A model generated the notes under the pieces. The model did not search any database. It saw nothing but the letters and a program-made list of their open reading frames with translations, and was not told the DNA's origin. Position numbers and translations under genes: made by a program. Shown here in pieces: positions 17,716-27,410 of a DNA stretch of 64,000 nt. Numbering within the stretch: position 1 is the stretch's first letter; every line of letters starts with the position of its first letter. This stretch comes from an uncultured Elusimicrobiales bacterium (GTDB lineage Bacteria > Elusimicrobiota > Elusimicrobia > Elusimicrobiales > Elusimicrobiaceae). The stretch is taken from positions 83,728 to 147,727 of the forward strand of contig CALUXB010000003.1 in assembly GCA_944324645.1 (NCBI GenBank), read 5' to 3'.

Positions 17716-18795
17716 ATGAAAAAAATAGGGATTATTACATTTAGCCGGGCGAATAATTATGGGGCTGTATTGCAGGCGTATGCCTTGAAACACAAATTAA
17801 AACAGTTAGGAGCAGACGCCTCGCTGTTAAATTATGCCTGTCCCCCTATTGATAATGTATATGCGCTTTCCCCGTTTAAAAGGAGCCGTCGCTTGGCAGA
17901 CTTGCCGATGAACAGCCTAAGAATCCCTCTTGTATGGCGGACCAGAAGAAAATTTGGTCCCTTCCGAAAGAAGTTTCTGCAGGATACCCCGCTGCTCAAT
18001 GCGGCTACTATCGGGCAGATAGAATCTCGTTTTGATGCTTTTATTGCAGGCAGCGACCAAGTGTTTAATCTAAGACTTACAGAGGGGGATGGAAATTATT
18101 TTTTGCAATTTGTATCTGACAAAAGTAAAAAATTCTCTTATGCGGCCAGTTTTGGCATTTCCGTTCCTACCACACAGGAGAGTAAATTATTGAAAGAGTT
18201 TCTCGCCTCTTTTCAGGAGATTTCCTGTCGGGAGCAAACAGGCTGTGCTATTGTAGAAAAACTGACAGATAAAAAAGCGCTGATGCACCTGGACCCTACT
18301 TTGCTGCTTAACGCGTCACAATGGGCCAAAATAGCCTGTCTTCCCGCTAAAAAAGAATACATTTTGGCTTATTTGATTATGCCTACTCCTAGTGCGTTGT
18401 CTTTTATTAAACGGCTGGCTAAAAAAGAAAATTTGCCGGTAGTGGTGTTGACTAGTTCCCCTATCAAACGGGTGGAGGCCTCTTATGTATGCCCTACGCC
18501 ACAACAATGGCTGGGATATTTTTTACAGGCAAAATATGTGGTGACCAATTCTTTTCACGGTTTGGCTTTTGCGGTAAATTTTAACAAAAGTTTTTTTGTG
18601 GATTTGCTTCCTCCTCCTGTTGGAACAAATTCCCGTATGGAAAATTTATTACATTTAATTCACTTGCAAGACAGACTGGTTAGTACCATTCAAGATGATT
18701 TTCAAAAGCCCATCTGTTGGGCAAACGTCAATGCTATTTTAGAAGGCTATAAAAAAGAAGCCGAAAACTATTTAATGCGGATCCTTCAAGCCTGA
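17716..18795 (+). CDS. Polysaccharide pyruvyltransferase family protein
   Basis: 359 residues from the ATG at 17716; an earlier ATG in frame lies inside the previous gene. KIGIITFSRANNYGAVLQAYAL is the N-terminal signature of this family. AGSDQVFN and YVVTNSFHGLAFAVNF (SFHG) are the other conserved sites. Known members (CsaB, WcaK) transfer pyruvate from phosphoenolpyruvate to sugars of cell-surface polymers. Pairing with the FrhB-like gene six genes on (22555) recurs in other surface-polysaccharide loci, as far as I recall. Confidence 0.87.
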   Translation: MKKIGIITFSRANNYGAVLQAYALKHKLKQLGADASLLNYACPPIDNVYALSPFKRSRRLADLPMNSLRIPLVWRTRRKFGPFRKKFLQDTPLLNAATIGQIESRFDAFIAGSDQVFNLRLTEGDGNYFLQFVSDKSKKFSYAASFGISVPTTQESKLLKEFLASFQEISCREQTGCAIVEKLTDKKALMHLDPTLLLNASQWAKIACLPAKKEYILAYLIMPTPSALSFIKRLAKKENLPVVVLTSSPIKRVEASYVCPTPQQWLGYFLQAKYVVTNSFHGLAFAVNFNKSFFVDLLPPPVGTNSRMENLLHLIHLQDRLVSTIQDDFQKPICWANVNAILEGYKKEAENYLMRILQA

Positions 18796-18844
18796 TGGGC
18801 GTTTTGTTCCGGCTTGTAAGCGCCACCCTTTAGGAGAAAAATAT

Positions 18845-19879
18845 ATGGAAAACACCCCCCTGATTTCAGTAATTGTACCGGTCTATAAGGCAGAAAAATA
18901 TTTGCCGGCCTGTATTGACAGTTTGTTGGCACAAACGTATAAAAATATGGAATTTATTTTGGTAGATGATGGTTCGCCAGATAATTCATTAAAAATTTGC
19001 CAGGAATATACCGCCAAAGACAGCCGCCTGCGTATTATTCACCAAGAAAATGCCGGTTGCGCCACCGCCCGCAATACAGGGCTGGCGGCGGCAAAAGGGG
19101 AGTATGTCGGGTTTGTGGACAGCGACGATATTATCTCTGCAGAAACATACCAAGTGGCTTTAGAAACACTGGTGCAAACAAAAGCCGATTGGGTGATGTG
19201 GAATATGAGTGTGCAAAAGACCTATCTGCCCGCAGGTTTTTTGTCTGGCGCGGCCTACCAACAAGCACTGTGCAACAGTATTTTAAACAGAGGGATGGGG
19301 CCTTCGGTCTGCGTGGAGCTTTTTAGAATGGACATTATCCGGCGCCACCAAATCCATTTCCGGCCGGAAATTAAGCGGGGGGACGATTTGTTTTTTGTGT
19401 TGCATTACGGACGTTATGCCCAAAATATCTATTATTTAAAAGATAAACATTTTTATCATTATGTGTATAATCCGCAATCTCTTTCTCATTCGTTTCATTC
19501 TGACGCTTTTGACTATCCGCTAAAGCATTTTACTGCGCTCAAGGATATTTTTGCCCCGTTGGAAGGTTCTGTGTATTTGCCTTATGTGCAAGCCCGCTTT
19601 GCCCGAGATTTGCAGGAGGCCTTTAACAGCTATATGCACCGAGGCAACCCGCTGCCTTTTTGGAAACGCCTGAAAAAAGCAAAAGCTTTTATGGAGCAGG
19701 ATTTGGTAAAAACTTATTTAAAACCCGGTTATGAAAACTATTTGCCCAAACAGCAGGCTCTTATTGTTTGGTTGTTGGAAAAGAAGCAATATGTGCTAGC
19801 ACGGTTTTGCCAAAGTGCCATTTTTTGGCTGAGGACAAAAAAATGGGAGCTTAAAAAGTGGATTTCGGGTCATAAATAA
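18845..19879 (+). CDS. Family 2 glycosyltransferase
   Basis: 344 residues with a GT-A fold. SVIVPVYKAEKYLPACIDSLLAQTY and FILVDDGSPDNS are the canonical GT2 N-terminus, and GFVDSDDIIS contains the DxD. The C-terminal ~130 residues are helical and basic, typical of EpsH/EpsJ-like enzymes. A GGAG site lies upstream of the ATG. The flippase gene begins 1 base after its stop. Confidence 0.9.
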   Translation: MENTPLISVIVPVYKAEKYLPACIDSLLAQTYKNMEFILVDDGSPDNSLKICQEYTAKDSRLRIIHQENAGCATARNTGLAAAKGEYVGFVDSDDIISAETYQVALETLVQTKADWVMWNMSVQKTYLPAGFLSGAAYQQALCNSILNRGMGPSVCVELFRMDIIRRHQIHFRPEIKRGDDLFFVLHYGRYAQNIYYLKDKHFYHYVYNPQSLSHSFHSDAFDYPLKHFTALKDIFAPLEGSVYLPYVQARFARDLQEAFNSYMHRGNPLPFWKRLKKAKAFMEQDLVKTYLKPGYENYLPKQQALIVWLLEKKQYVLARFCQSAIFWLRTKKWELKKWISGHK

Positions 19880-19880
19880 T

Positions 19881-21419
19881 ATGAACCAACGCAAAGCAGG
19901 GGTCATTCTCTCTTATATTAAAATGTTTTTGAGCGGCGCAGTGAATTTGATTTATGTGCCGCTGCTGCTGTTTTTTCTTAGCAAAGAAGAATATGGGCTT
20001 TACCAGTTGGTGGGGTCTATCATTTCTTATTTGATGCTAATGGATTTCGGGTTGGCTGATACCATTACCCGGTATTATTCCAACTATGCCGCCCGCAACG
20101 ATACACAAGGATTACGCAAGCTGCTCTCTACGGCTGGGGTGGTGTACAGTACCATTTCGGCATTGATTATTATTTTGGGGATAATCCTGCTCTGGCTGGG
20201 GCTTCCTTTATATGAAAAGACCTTGTCTGTTCAAGAACTGCAAACCGCTAAGATCGTGTATTATATATTGTTGATTAATGTGGCTTTGGTTGTTCCGGCC
20301 AATATTTTCAAAGCAGTTATCAATGCCCATCAGCGTTTTATATTTGCCCAAACATTAGTTATTGCCAACACCCTTTTGCAGCCTTTGGTGGTTTGTGCCG
20401 TTTTGTTTGCCCATCCTTCGGTGGTGGCGCTGGTTATTACCCAAACGCTGTGCAATATAGGAATAATTCTTTGCAATATATATTATTGTAAAAAGAAACT
20501 GGTCATTTCTTTTGAATGGGCCGGGATGGACCGGCAAATTTTGAAGGAGACCTTGTTGTTTTCCTCTCTGTGGTTTTTGGTGGCGCTGGTAGATCAAATC
20601 TTTTGGAGATCCGGACAGTTGGTGCTGGGCGCGGTTGTAGGCACGGCGGCGGTAGCGGTCTATTCTATCACGATGCAAATGCAAGTGCTTTACGGCTGGT
20701 TTTCGGTTATTATCAGCAAGGTGTTTTTGCCTCGTCTATCAGCCCTAGCAGCCACCGGGGAAAATCGGGAGCAGTTAAATGCCATTTTTTTAAAAACTTC
20801 CCGCTTGCAGACCCTTATTTCGGCTTTATTGGTTTCTGGTTTTATCTTGGTGGGGAAAACATTTATCTTTTTGTGGCTGGGGAACGGCTTTGAGCCGGCT
20901 TACACCTATGGGGTGATTTTGATGTTGTGCTTTTTTATCCCCTCGGTGCAAAATACAGGGCTGGTTATTTTGCAAGCGACGAATAAATTAGGTTTTTATG
21001 CGGCTTTTTATGTCAGTTTGGCTGCGGTCAGCCTGTTGGTGTCTTTTGTTTTGGCCCATTATTATGGCGGTTTGGGCTGTGCCTGGGCCACCGGCATAGC
21101 CTTGTTGCTGGGTGGGCTGGTAATGAATGTTTATTATGCCAGGATGGGGATTGAGATGAAAGGTTTTTGGCAAAGCCTGATTAAAATTGCGCTCATTACG
21201 CTGTTGGCGGGGCTGATATTTTATATGATAAAAAGAACCTGGGCGGTGCCCCCCGGTTGGATAACTTTTGGCTTACAAGTGACCTTGTACACGGCTTTAT
21301 GGGGGGGGCTGATGTGGCTTTTGGGATTAAACGGATACGAGAAAAATTTAGCTAAAGAATTGTGGCAATATGGGCTGCATCTGGTGAGATTACGAAAAAG
21401 GGAGCGTTCTTCTATATGA
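19881..21419 (+). CDS. Polysaccharide flippase (Wzx-like, MOP exporter superfamily)
   Basis: 512 residues with about 14 predicted helices. The start AGVILSYIKMFLSGAVNLIYVPLLL and the SKEEYGLYQLVGS segment are typical of polysaccharide-transport proteins of the MOP/MATE superfamily. It should flip the lipid-linked repeat unit across the inner membrane for the EpsG-type polymerase. The stop overlaps the next gene's start as ATGA. Confidence 0.88.
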   Translation: MNQRKAGVILSYIKMFLSGAVNLIYVPLLLFFLSKEEYGLYQLVGSIISYLMLMDFGLADTITRYYSNYAARNDTQGLRKLLSTAGVVYSTISALIIILGIILLWLGLPLYEKTLSVQELQTAKIVYYILLINVALVVPANIFKAVINAHQRFIFAQTLVIANTLLQPLVVCAVLFAHPSVVALVITQTLCNIGIILCNIYYCKKKLVISFEWAGMDRQILKETLLFSSLWFLVALVDQIFWRSGQLVLGAVVGTAAVAVYSITMQMQVLYGWFSVIISKVFLPRLSALAATGENREQLNAIFLKTSRLQTLISALLVSGFILVGKTFIFLWLGNGFEPAYTYGVILMLCFFIPSVQNTGLVILQATNKLGFYAAFYVSLAAVSLLVSFVLAHYYGGLGCAWATGIALLLGGLVMNVYYARMGIEMKGFWQSLIKIALITLLAGLIFYMIKRTWAVPPGWITFGLQVTLYTALWGGLMWLLGLNGYEKNLAKELWQYGLHLVRLRKRERSSI

Positions 21420-22543
21420 TGGAAAAAGTGCAAAATTTGATTGTAGGGGCCGGCATCTCCGGTGCGGTATTGGCGCGTATGCTGGCCGAAGCGGGACAGA
21501 GCTGCGCGGTAATAGACCGGCGGCCTTATGTGGGGGGAAATTGTTATGATTACAAAGACCCCTGTGGTATCATTGTCCATAAATACGGCCCTCATATTTT
21601 CCGCACAGATGATAAAGAAATTTGGGATTTTTTAAGCCGTTTTACGCTTTGGCAGCCCTATATGCATAAAGTGAAAGGCTATGTGGACGGGCAGGAAGTG
21701 CCGGTTCCTTTTAATTTAAATTCCCTGTATATGCTTTTTCCTCCCCAATATGCAGCCCGGATGGAAAATAAACTGATAGAGAAGTTTGGTTTTAATAAAA
21801 AAGTGCCCATTTTGACTTTGCGTAAAACCGAAGATAAAGATTTGTCGTTTTTGGCGGAATATATTTACGAAAAAGTATTTTTTCACTATACGCTGAAACA
21901 ATGGGGCCTGCAGCCGCAGGAGCTGGATCCTTCGGTTATGGAACGGGTGCCGGTATTTATCAGCCGTGATGACCGCTATTTCCAAGAAAAATACCAAGCC
22001 ATTGCCGCTAATGGCTATACGGCGCTGTTTGAAAATATGCTTAATCACCCCAACATCAAAGTGCGCTTGAATGCGGAATTTTCGGCGGTCCGCAAAGATT
22101 ATGAATATGAGCGCCTTTTCTACAGCGGGCCTATTGATGAGTATTTTGATTATGCCTTTGGGCCGCTGCCCTACCGCAGTCTGCGTTTTGATTTGCGCAA
22201 GTTGGATTTAACACAATATCAGAGCGCGGCCGTTATTAACTATCCCAACAACTATGATTATACCCGCGTTACGGAATATAAGCACTTTCTTCCGTTGTCC
22301 AGCAACAAAACAGTAGTAGCTTTTGAATATCCGTCTGATTTTAAGCTGGGCGAAAACGAGCGGTATTACCCCGTCCCGGGCGAAAAAAGCGCCGCGCTGT
22401 ACCAACAATATTTGCAAGTGGCGCAGAAAGAAAAGGGAGTGGCCTTTTTTGGCCGTTTAGGCGGTTATAAATATTACGATATGCAAACGGCGGTAAAAGA
22501 CGCTTTTGCTTTGGCCCGGCGCACTTTATCAGAAAGCCGGTAG
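21416..22543 (+). CDS. glf: UDP-galactopyranose mutase
   Basis: 375 residues. GAGISGAVLARMLAEAG is the FAD-binding GxGxxG loop, and GGNCYDY, HKYGPHIFRT and FHYTLKQWG are hallmark Glf segments. PIDEYFDYAFGPLPYRSLRF and VINYPNNYDYTRVTEYKHF also match. The enzyme interconverts UDP-Galp and UDP-Galf, so the polymer probably contains galactofuranose. The start at 21416 overlaps the flippase stop (ATGA), with GGGAG upstream. An ATG at 21419 is an equivalent alternative. Confidence 0.95.
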   Translation: MMEKVQNLIVGAGISGAVLARMLAEAGQSCAVIDRRPYVGGNCYDYKDPCGIIVHKYGPHIFRTDDKEIWDFLSRFTLWQPYMHKVKGYVDGQEVPVPFNLNSLYMLFPPQYAARMENKLIEKFGFNKKVPILTLRKTEDKDLSFLAEYIYEKVFFHYTLKQWGLQPQELDPSVMERVPVFISRDDRYFQEKYQAIAANGYTALFENMLNHPNIKVRLNAEFSAVRKDYEYERLFYSGPIDEYFDYAFGPLPYRSLRFDLRKLDLTQYQSAAVINYPNNYDYTRVTEYKHFLPLSSNKTVVAFEYPSDFKLGENERYYPVPGEKSAALYQQYLQVAQKEKGVAFFGRLGGYKYYDMQTAVKDAFALARRTLSESR

Positions 22544-22554
22544 GCTTGTGAAAG

Positions 22555-23772
22555 ATGATACATATAGAGGATAAAAGCCTTTGCTGTGGCTGCGGGGCCT
22601 GCAGCCAGATATGCCCGCAGGCTTGTATTTGTATGCAGCCGGACGGGGAAGGCTTTTCTTACCCGCAAGTGGACCTTGCCCGCTGCGTTCATTGCGGCCT
22701 GTGTGAAAAAATCTGTCCGGTTTTGCACCCGCCTTTTTTTGCGCCTTCACCCGCTGCCTATGCTGCTAAATTAAAAGACGCTTCTGTGCGGCAGAAAAGT
22801 TCTTCCGGGGGAATATTTTTTGCATTGGCAAAGCCCATTTTAGAAGCAGGGGGTGTGGTATTTGGCGCCGGATTTGATGAAAACTGGAATGTCTGTCATC
22901 AATATGCCGAAACAGAAGAGGCTTTAGACAAACTGCGCCGCTCTAAGTATGTGCAAAGCGATATCGGGCAGACTTTTAAGCAGGCTCAATATTTTTTGGA
23001 GCAGGGGCGCTTGGTGCTTTTTACGGGAACCCCTTGCCAGGTGGCCGGGCTGAAAAATTATTTGGGCAAGGAGTATGAGCGCCTACTAACAGCAGATATT
23101 ATTTGTCACGGGGTTCCTTCTCCGGCGGTATGGCAAAAATTCCTGCAGGAGAATTTTTCGTCTTCGCTTATTAAGGCAATAGATTTTAGAGACAAAAGCA
23201 TTTCTTGGGACTCCTCTTATTTGTCGGTTACTTGTCAGAATAAGAAATATCCTTCGCTCCCCTTTTATTTGCGTCCGCTACGCAAGTTGTTTTTTGCCCA
23301 AAAAGCATTTCTCTTCCGCTCTTTTTTTAAATTACATTTCGGTATTTCTAATCTGTATGAACGCCCCTCTTGCCACGCCTGCCGCTTTAAAGGGCAGCAC
23401 CGTGCGGCAGATATAACGATGGGAGATTTGTGGGGCATTGCGGAAATTTGTCCTAAACAGTATGACAAAAACGGAGTAAGTGTGCTGCTGGTTAATACAC
23501 ATAAAGGGCAGCGGGCGGTGGAGGAAGCCCAAGGCCTTTTGCTCTATACGGAAGTGCCGCTGGAAAAAGTCCTTCAGCATAACCCTTATTATGCCGCATC
23601 GGTTGAGGCTTCTGCCCAACGTTCGGCCTTTTTTGCACGCTATCGCCAAGAGCCGTTAAACCGCTTACTTGTGCAGCTTGAAAAAGCAAAACCCTGGCCT
23701 ATCCTATTGCTGACAAAAATAGCAAATAAGCTGGCTGGTAAATGGCGGCGTTTGCTCAACCACCGTCAATAA
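22555..23772 (+). CDS. FrhB-type (coenzyme F420 hydrogenase beta-like) iron-sulfur protein in the polysaccharide operon
   Basis: 405 residues. The N-terminus has two [4Fe-4S] ferredoxin motifs: Cys10/13/16/20 and Cys44/47/50/54, each ending in CP. Then follow the FrhB/FdhB-like domains: SSSGGIFFALAKPILEAGGVVFGAGFD, KLRRSKYVQSD, FTGTPCQVAGLKNYL and TADIICHGVPSP. Another Cys pair with SCHACRFKGQHRAADITMGDLWG binds a further cluster in relatives. Such proteins recur beside pyruvyltransferases in surface-glycan loci, where their reaction is unknown to me. A redox modification of a sugar or its substituent is a guess. Confidence 0.82.
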   Translation: MIHIEDKSLCCGCGACSQICPQACICMQPDGEGFSYPQVDLARCVHCGLCEKICPVLHPPFFAPSPAAYAAKLKDASVRQKSSSGGIFFALAKPILEAGGVVFGAGFDENWNVCHQYAETEEALDKLRRSKYVQSDIGQTFKQAQYFLEQGRLVLFTGTPCQVAGLKNYLGKEYERLLTADIICHGVPSPAVWQKFLQENFSSSLIKAIDFRDKSISWDSSYLSVTCQNKKYPSLPFYLRPLRKLFFAQKAFLFRSFFKLHFGISNLYERPSCHACRFKGQHRAADITMGDLWGIAEICPKQYDKNGVSVLLVNTHKGQRAVEEAQGLLLYTEVPLEKVLQHNPYYAASVEASAQRSAFFARYRQEPLNRLLVQLEKAKPWPILLLTKIANKLAGKWRRLLNHRQ

Positions 23773-23948
23773 GCCAGGGTATTTGACAGCCTTTTTCTTT
23801 TTGGAAATCTGCCTAAACCTAATGTTAGACTAGTTGCTTCTTATAAGGTTAAAAAAGAGAATTTGCTAATTGGTTAGATAATTTGCGGTATAGGCAAAAG
23901 GGGTTGATTAAGAGAGGCGTCTCTCCCCTCTGGTGCTCCATAGGGCCG

Positions 23949-24986
23949 CTATAGCAGGTATTTGCGCACAAGCGGGAAATGGTATAAAAACGCAATAAGG
24001 GCAAAGCTTATTGCCACAACGAGGGCGGTTTGCAGCGGGATCCAAAAGGCTGCTTCTGCCCCTAAATAGCGGCCGGAAAACCAACCTAAGTGTTCAAAAA
24101 CAGCAAGGATTAGCGGGTGTATCAGATAGACGCCCAACGTGAGTCTGCCTGCATAAATAATATGCTCTTGAGTGCGTGTGGCCCAAGTTAACGACTGCAA
24201 ATTGTTTTGCAAAAACAGAAAGACGGAGGCAGATATAAAAAATGTGGGCAAGGCCAGCGGCGGCAATACAACCACAAAGCGGTTTTCCAGCGCCAGCTTA
24301 CAAGAGACAAAAACAGCTCCCAAAAAGCTTAGCATTCCGGCTCCATACACCGTCCATTTTACTTTAGCAGAAAGTGAAAAAGAAGCAAAAAAATGCCCTG
24401 CCAAAAAATAAACTAAGTAACCGCACGTAAAAGGGAACAGGCGTTTCCACTGCCAATCTGCTTGCGTAAATCCCAACCAAAACACCGCTGTTAATAGACA
24501 AGCACCTAAAACAGCGGCATATTGTTTAGCGGAAAGTATAAAAATCCATTTGCGCAGCAGCGGCGTCAATGCATATAAAACAGCCAGTACAGAGAAAAAC
24601 CACAAGTGATAATGCCCTTGCAAAAAATGTGCCAGATACCAATCCCAAGGTTTTACAGCGTGCTGTATATAATTCAAACTCCACAATAAGAGCGTATAGA
24701 AAAAAGACCAAGCCAAATAGATAAAGAGAATGCGGGGCAAGTAGTGGGTATATATTGTTTTGCTACTGATGTCTTTTTTCGGATGGAGAAAAAAAGTACC
24801 GCTGATCATTAAAAAAACAGGCACAGCCCAACGGGGAAATAATTGATAAAAGTCAATGATTCCCCAAGCGGCGCTAAAAGGCTGGACGTTATAGGAACGC
24901 AAGGTTACGTGAATGAGCACCACGGCCAATGCTGCGAAAATACGGGCTAAATCCAGCCAAATTATTCTGTTATTTTCTTTTTTCAT
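23949..24986 (-). CDS. Membrane-bound acyltransferase (acyltransferase 3 family)
   Basis: 345 residues with about 10 helices. IIWLDLARIFAALAVVLIHV contains the R...H motif of the family's first helix, followed by FPRWAVPVFLMISGTFFL. Family members (OafA, WecH) transfer acetyl or other acyl groups to surface sugars, so O-acetylation of the polymer is likely. The gene lies between the plus-strand operon and wzc. It is separated from wzc by a terminator and is transcribed on its own or by read-through. Confidence 0.88.
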   Translation of the reverse strand: MKKENNRIIWLDLARIFAALAVVLIHVTLRSYNVQPFSAAWGIIDFYQLFPRWAVPVFLMISGTFFLHPKKDISSKTIYTHYLPRILFIYLAWSFFYTLLLWSLNYIQHAVKPWDWYLAHFLQGHYHLWFFSVLAVLYALTPLLRKWIFILSAKQYAAVLGACLLTAVFWLGFTQADWQWKRLFPFTCGYLVYFLAGHFFASFSLSAKVKWTVYGAGMLSFLGAVFVSCKLALENRFVVVLPPLALPTFFISASVFLFLQNNLQSLTWATRTQEHIIYAGRLTLGVYLIHPLILAVFEHLGWFSGRYLGAEAAFWIPLQTALVVAISFALIAFLYHFPLVRKYLL

Positions 24987-24990
24987 TATC

Positions 24991-25030
24991 TAAAATAACC
25001 CCGGGCACTGTTGGATACGGCCCGGGGTTT
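24991..25030 (-). terminator. Terminator after wzc
   Basis: AACCCCGGGC (24997-25006) pairs with GCCCGGGGTT (25020-25029). In minus-strand orientation it is followed by ATTTTAG. Confidence 0.8.
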
Positions 25031-25044
25031 TGCTAGTGGAATGC

Positions 25045-26760
25045 TTATTTTTTATCTTCGCTGTAATAGCTATAGCTTTTGTAATAACCGTATTTGCCGT
25101 AAGACAAGCCTTCGGGGCGGTAATGCCCGATAACGGCTCCCAGTATTTTAATACCGGCTTTTTGCAGTTTATCCAGCGCAACCTGCGCCAGTTTGGCATT
25201 GGTCTGCCCGTATTTAATTACAAATACTGCGCGCGGTATGTATTTACCCCAAAGCAGCGTATCGGATACGGGCAAAATAGCCGGGCAGTCAATGACCACC
25301 TGGTCATAGTTTTTCTTGGCCCATTCAATAAAGTCCGCCAGTTTGGGCGTGTTTAACAGCTCCGCCGGGTTGGGCGGGCGCTGACCAGACGTCATCACAT
25401 ACAAATTCGGTACGTCTTTTACGGCCTGCACATTATAGGCGTAATCTGCTTTTTTGGGGTCGGCGTCCCAAATATTGCTCAGGCCCTTTTCGGTAGAGAG
25501 TTTAAATACGCGGTGCACGCGGGAGCGGCGCAAATCCCCGTCTACCAAGAGCACTTTCTTTCCGGCTTGCGCCATAGCGACCAGCAAGTTGGAAGAGAGG
25601 TGACTTTTTCCCTCCCCCTGCAAAGAGCTGGAAATCAAAATAGGGGCATTGTGGTCATCTGCCAGTGCAAAATCCAACATGGTGCGTACATTGCGCACGT
25701 TTTCCGCCAGCAGGAAGTTGCCTTCTTTGAGCATCGTGGCATATTCGCTTTCTTTCTTCTTGCTTTTTTCATACGGCACAAAACCTAAGAAAGGAAGTTT
25801 AAGTTTTTCTTCCAAATCTTCGGAAGATTTGACGCTCTGGTCTAAAAATTCCAATACAAACACTACCAGCAACCCCAGCGCTCCTCCTACTAGCAGCCCA
25901 ATAGCCAGATTGAGCATTTTGCGCGGGCGCACCGGTTTTTCGGGTGTCACCGCGGGGTCTATAATGCGGATATTATTGCCGGAAAATTGCCCGGAAAGCT
26001 CTATTTTAATGCTTTGCACCAGGCGGCGTGTTTCGGTGTTGATTTGGCGGTTAATAGCGTTGAGTTGGTTTTGCACAGATTGCAAATCCGGGTGTTGTTC
26101 GGTATATTTAGCCGCCAGTTTGGCCCGCTCGGCAGACAGCTGCGCCGCCTGCTGTTTAAGGGATTTAATAAAGTCGCTATTGACCACTTGCGGCATAGAA
26201 TTAAGCAGTTCTTGTTCTTCGGGGCTGCGTTCGGTGTTTTCCAACGCGGCAATCACGTCTTGCCCCATAAAGATGCGGTTGCTGATATTGTCTGCCACAA
26301 AGGTTTTGGTTAAGGTGTTGGCTATTTCTACCGAAAGTTTTGGGTCATAGGTAGTAACCGATACATTCACCAAGCGGCTGCGCGTAATAGGGGCAATGTC
26401 CAAGGCTCTTTTAAATTTATTCAGTCCGTCCGGGTTGGCAAATTGTTCATATTGCCCCAAGTCCATATTTCGGTAGACTTTTTCTAATAAGGAACGGCTC
26501 TCCAGCAGTTGGTACTGGGTGCGGTAATAATCTTCTTCGCTGGTAAAAGAACCATAGGGGGAGGCGTCTATTTTGCCGGCGTCTTCTTGGTTAATCATCA
26601 TCAGCACCGTGGCTTTATACGCCGGGCGCATAAAGACATTGACCAATATGGCGCCCACTAAGCCTAACGCTACAAAAGCCACAATGAGCCAAAAGCGTTT
26701 GAAAATGACATTGATATAGTAGCTGAAGTCTAACTCTTCATTGTTATTAATATTATCCAT
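25045..26760 (-). CDS. wzc: Wzc-type polysaccharide co-polymerase with bacterial tyrosine kinase domain
   Basis: 571 residues. Residues ~10-290 form the chain-length (Wzz) region: a first helix at ~24-46, a long periplasmic coiled-coil part, PAVTPEKPVRPRKMLNL, and a second helix at ~295-315. The rest is the BY-kinase: Walker A SSSLQGEGKSHLSSN, Walker A' LLVDGDLRRSRVH, a Walker B-like VVIDCPAILPVSD, and a C-terminal Tyr cluster (YGKYGYYKSYSYYSEDKK), the usual autophosphorylation site. It controls polymer assembly and length at the inner membrane. The LMW phosphatase at 29125 is the likely opposing enzyme. It lies 8 bases downstream of wza. Confidence 0.94.
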   Translation of the reverse strand: MDNINNNEELDFSYYINVIFKRFWLIVAFVALGLVGAILVNVFMRPAYKATVLMMINQEDAGKIDASPYGSFTSEEDYYRTQYQLLESRSLLEKVYRNMDLGQYEQFANPDGLNKFKRALDIAPITRSRLVNVSVTTYDPKLSVEIANTLTKTFVADNISNRIFMGQDVIAALENTERSPEEQELLNSMPQVVNSDFIKSLKQQAAQLSAERAKLAAKYTEQHPDLQSVQNQLNAINRQINTETRRLVQSIKIELSGQFSGNNIRIIDPAVTPEKPVRPRKMLNLAIGLLVGGALGLLVVFVLEFLDQSVKSSEDLEEKLKLPFLGFVPYEKSKKKESEYATMLKEGNFLLAENVRNVRTMLDFALADDHNAPILISSSLQGEGKSHLSSNLLVAMAQAGKKVLLVDGDLRRSRVHRVFKLSTEKGLSNIWDADPKKADYAYNVQAVKDVPNLYVMTSGQRPPNPAELLNTPKLADFIEWAKKNYDQVVIDCPAILPVSDTLLWGKYIPRAVFVIKYGQTNAKLAQVALDKLQKAGIKILGAVIGHYRPEGLSYGKYGYYKSYSYYSEDKK

Positions 26761-26768
26761 ACAACCCT

Positions 26769-27410
26769 CTAGAACATACTTTGCGGCACAAAAACCACAT
26801 CACCCGGTTTTAAAGCAATATCCATCAGCTTATTGCCCTGTTTGGTGATTTGGGTAACGTCCACATCTATGGCTTTCTGCTGGCCGTTTTCCATACGCAG
26901 CACCCGCACTTTGCTGGTGGCGGCAATATCGGTAAAGCCCCCCACGGAAGTAATAGCTTCCAATACAGTTAAAGGTTTCTCTGGCGGAATTTCAATGGCA
27001 GCCGGTTTTTGGACCTGCCCCAATACATAGACCGTTTTGTTGCCATATTCTTTAATCAACATAGAAACTTGCGGGTTGCGCAAATAGGTTTTCAAAGCGT
27101 TAGACAGCCGCGTTTCCGCTTCTGCTACGGTATAGCCGGCAATATGAATATTGCCTACCAAAGGGAAAGTGATATTCCCGCTGCCGCTGATGCGTTGGGT
27201 GCGTTCCATATCATCTTCCATAAAAACCTTAATTTCTAACAAATCACCCGGCTGAAGGACATATGCAGAAGACAGACGGATTTGTTCAATGCCCTGGGTA
27301 ATTTCCTGGGGCACGCTGGTATTTTGCGGCGCTTCTACATATACAGGCGCCTGAGCGCAGGCGGCCAACAAGCCGCTTGCACCTAAAAGCATAAAAAGGG
27401 CTTTTTTCAT
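26769..27410 (-). CDS. wza: Wza-type polysaccharide export lipoprotein
   Basis: 213 residues. The lipoprotein signal ends in LLAAC, with lipid attachment at Cys18. YVLQPGDLLEIKVF begins the polysaccharide export domain, and GQVQKPAAIEIPPEKPLTVLEAITSVGGF is a SLBB domain. It ends in KPGDVVFVPQSMF. It is much shorter than E. coli Wza (379), with one SLBB repeat and no obvious C-terminal outer-membrane helix, so another protein, perhaps the barrel at 8505, may form the outer-membrane pore. It is followed by wzc. Confidence 0.92.
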   Translation of the reverse strand: MKKALFMLLGASGLLAACAQAPVYVEAPQNTSVPQEITQGIEQIRLSSAYVLQPGDLLEIKVFMEDDMERTQRISGSGNITFPLVGNIHIAGYTVAEAETRLSNALKTYLRNPQVSMLIKEYGNKTVYVLGQVQKPAAIEIPPEKPLTVLEAITSVGGFTDIAATSKVRVLRMENGQQKAIDVDVTQITKQGNKLMDIALKPGDVVFVPQSMF

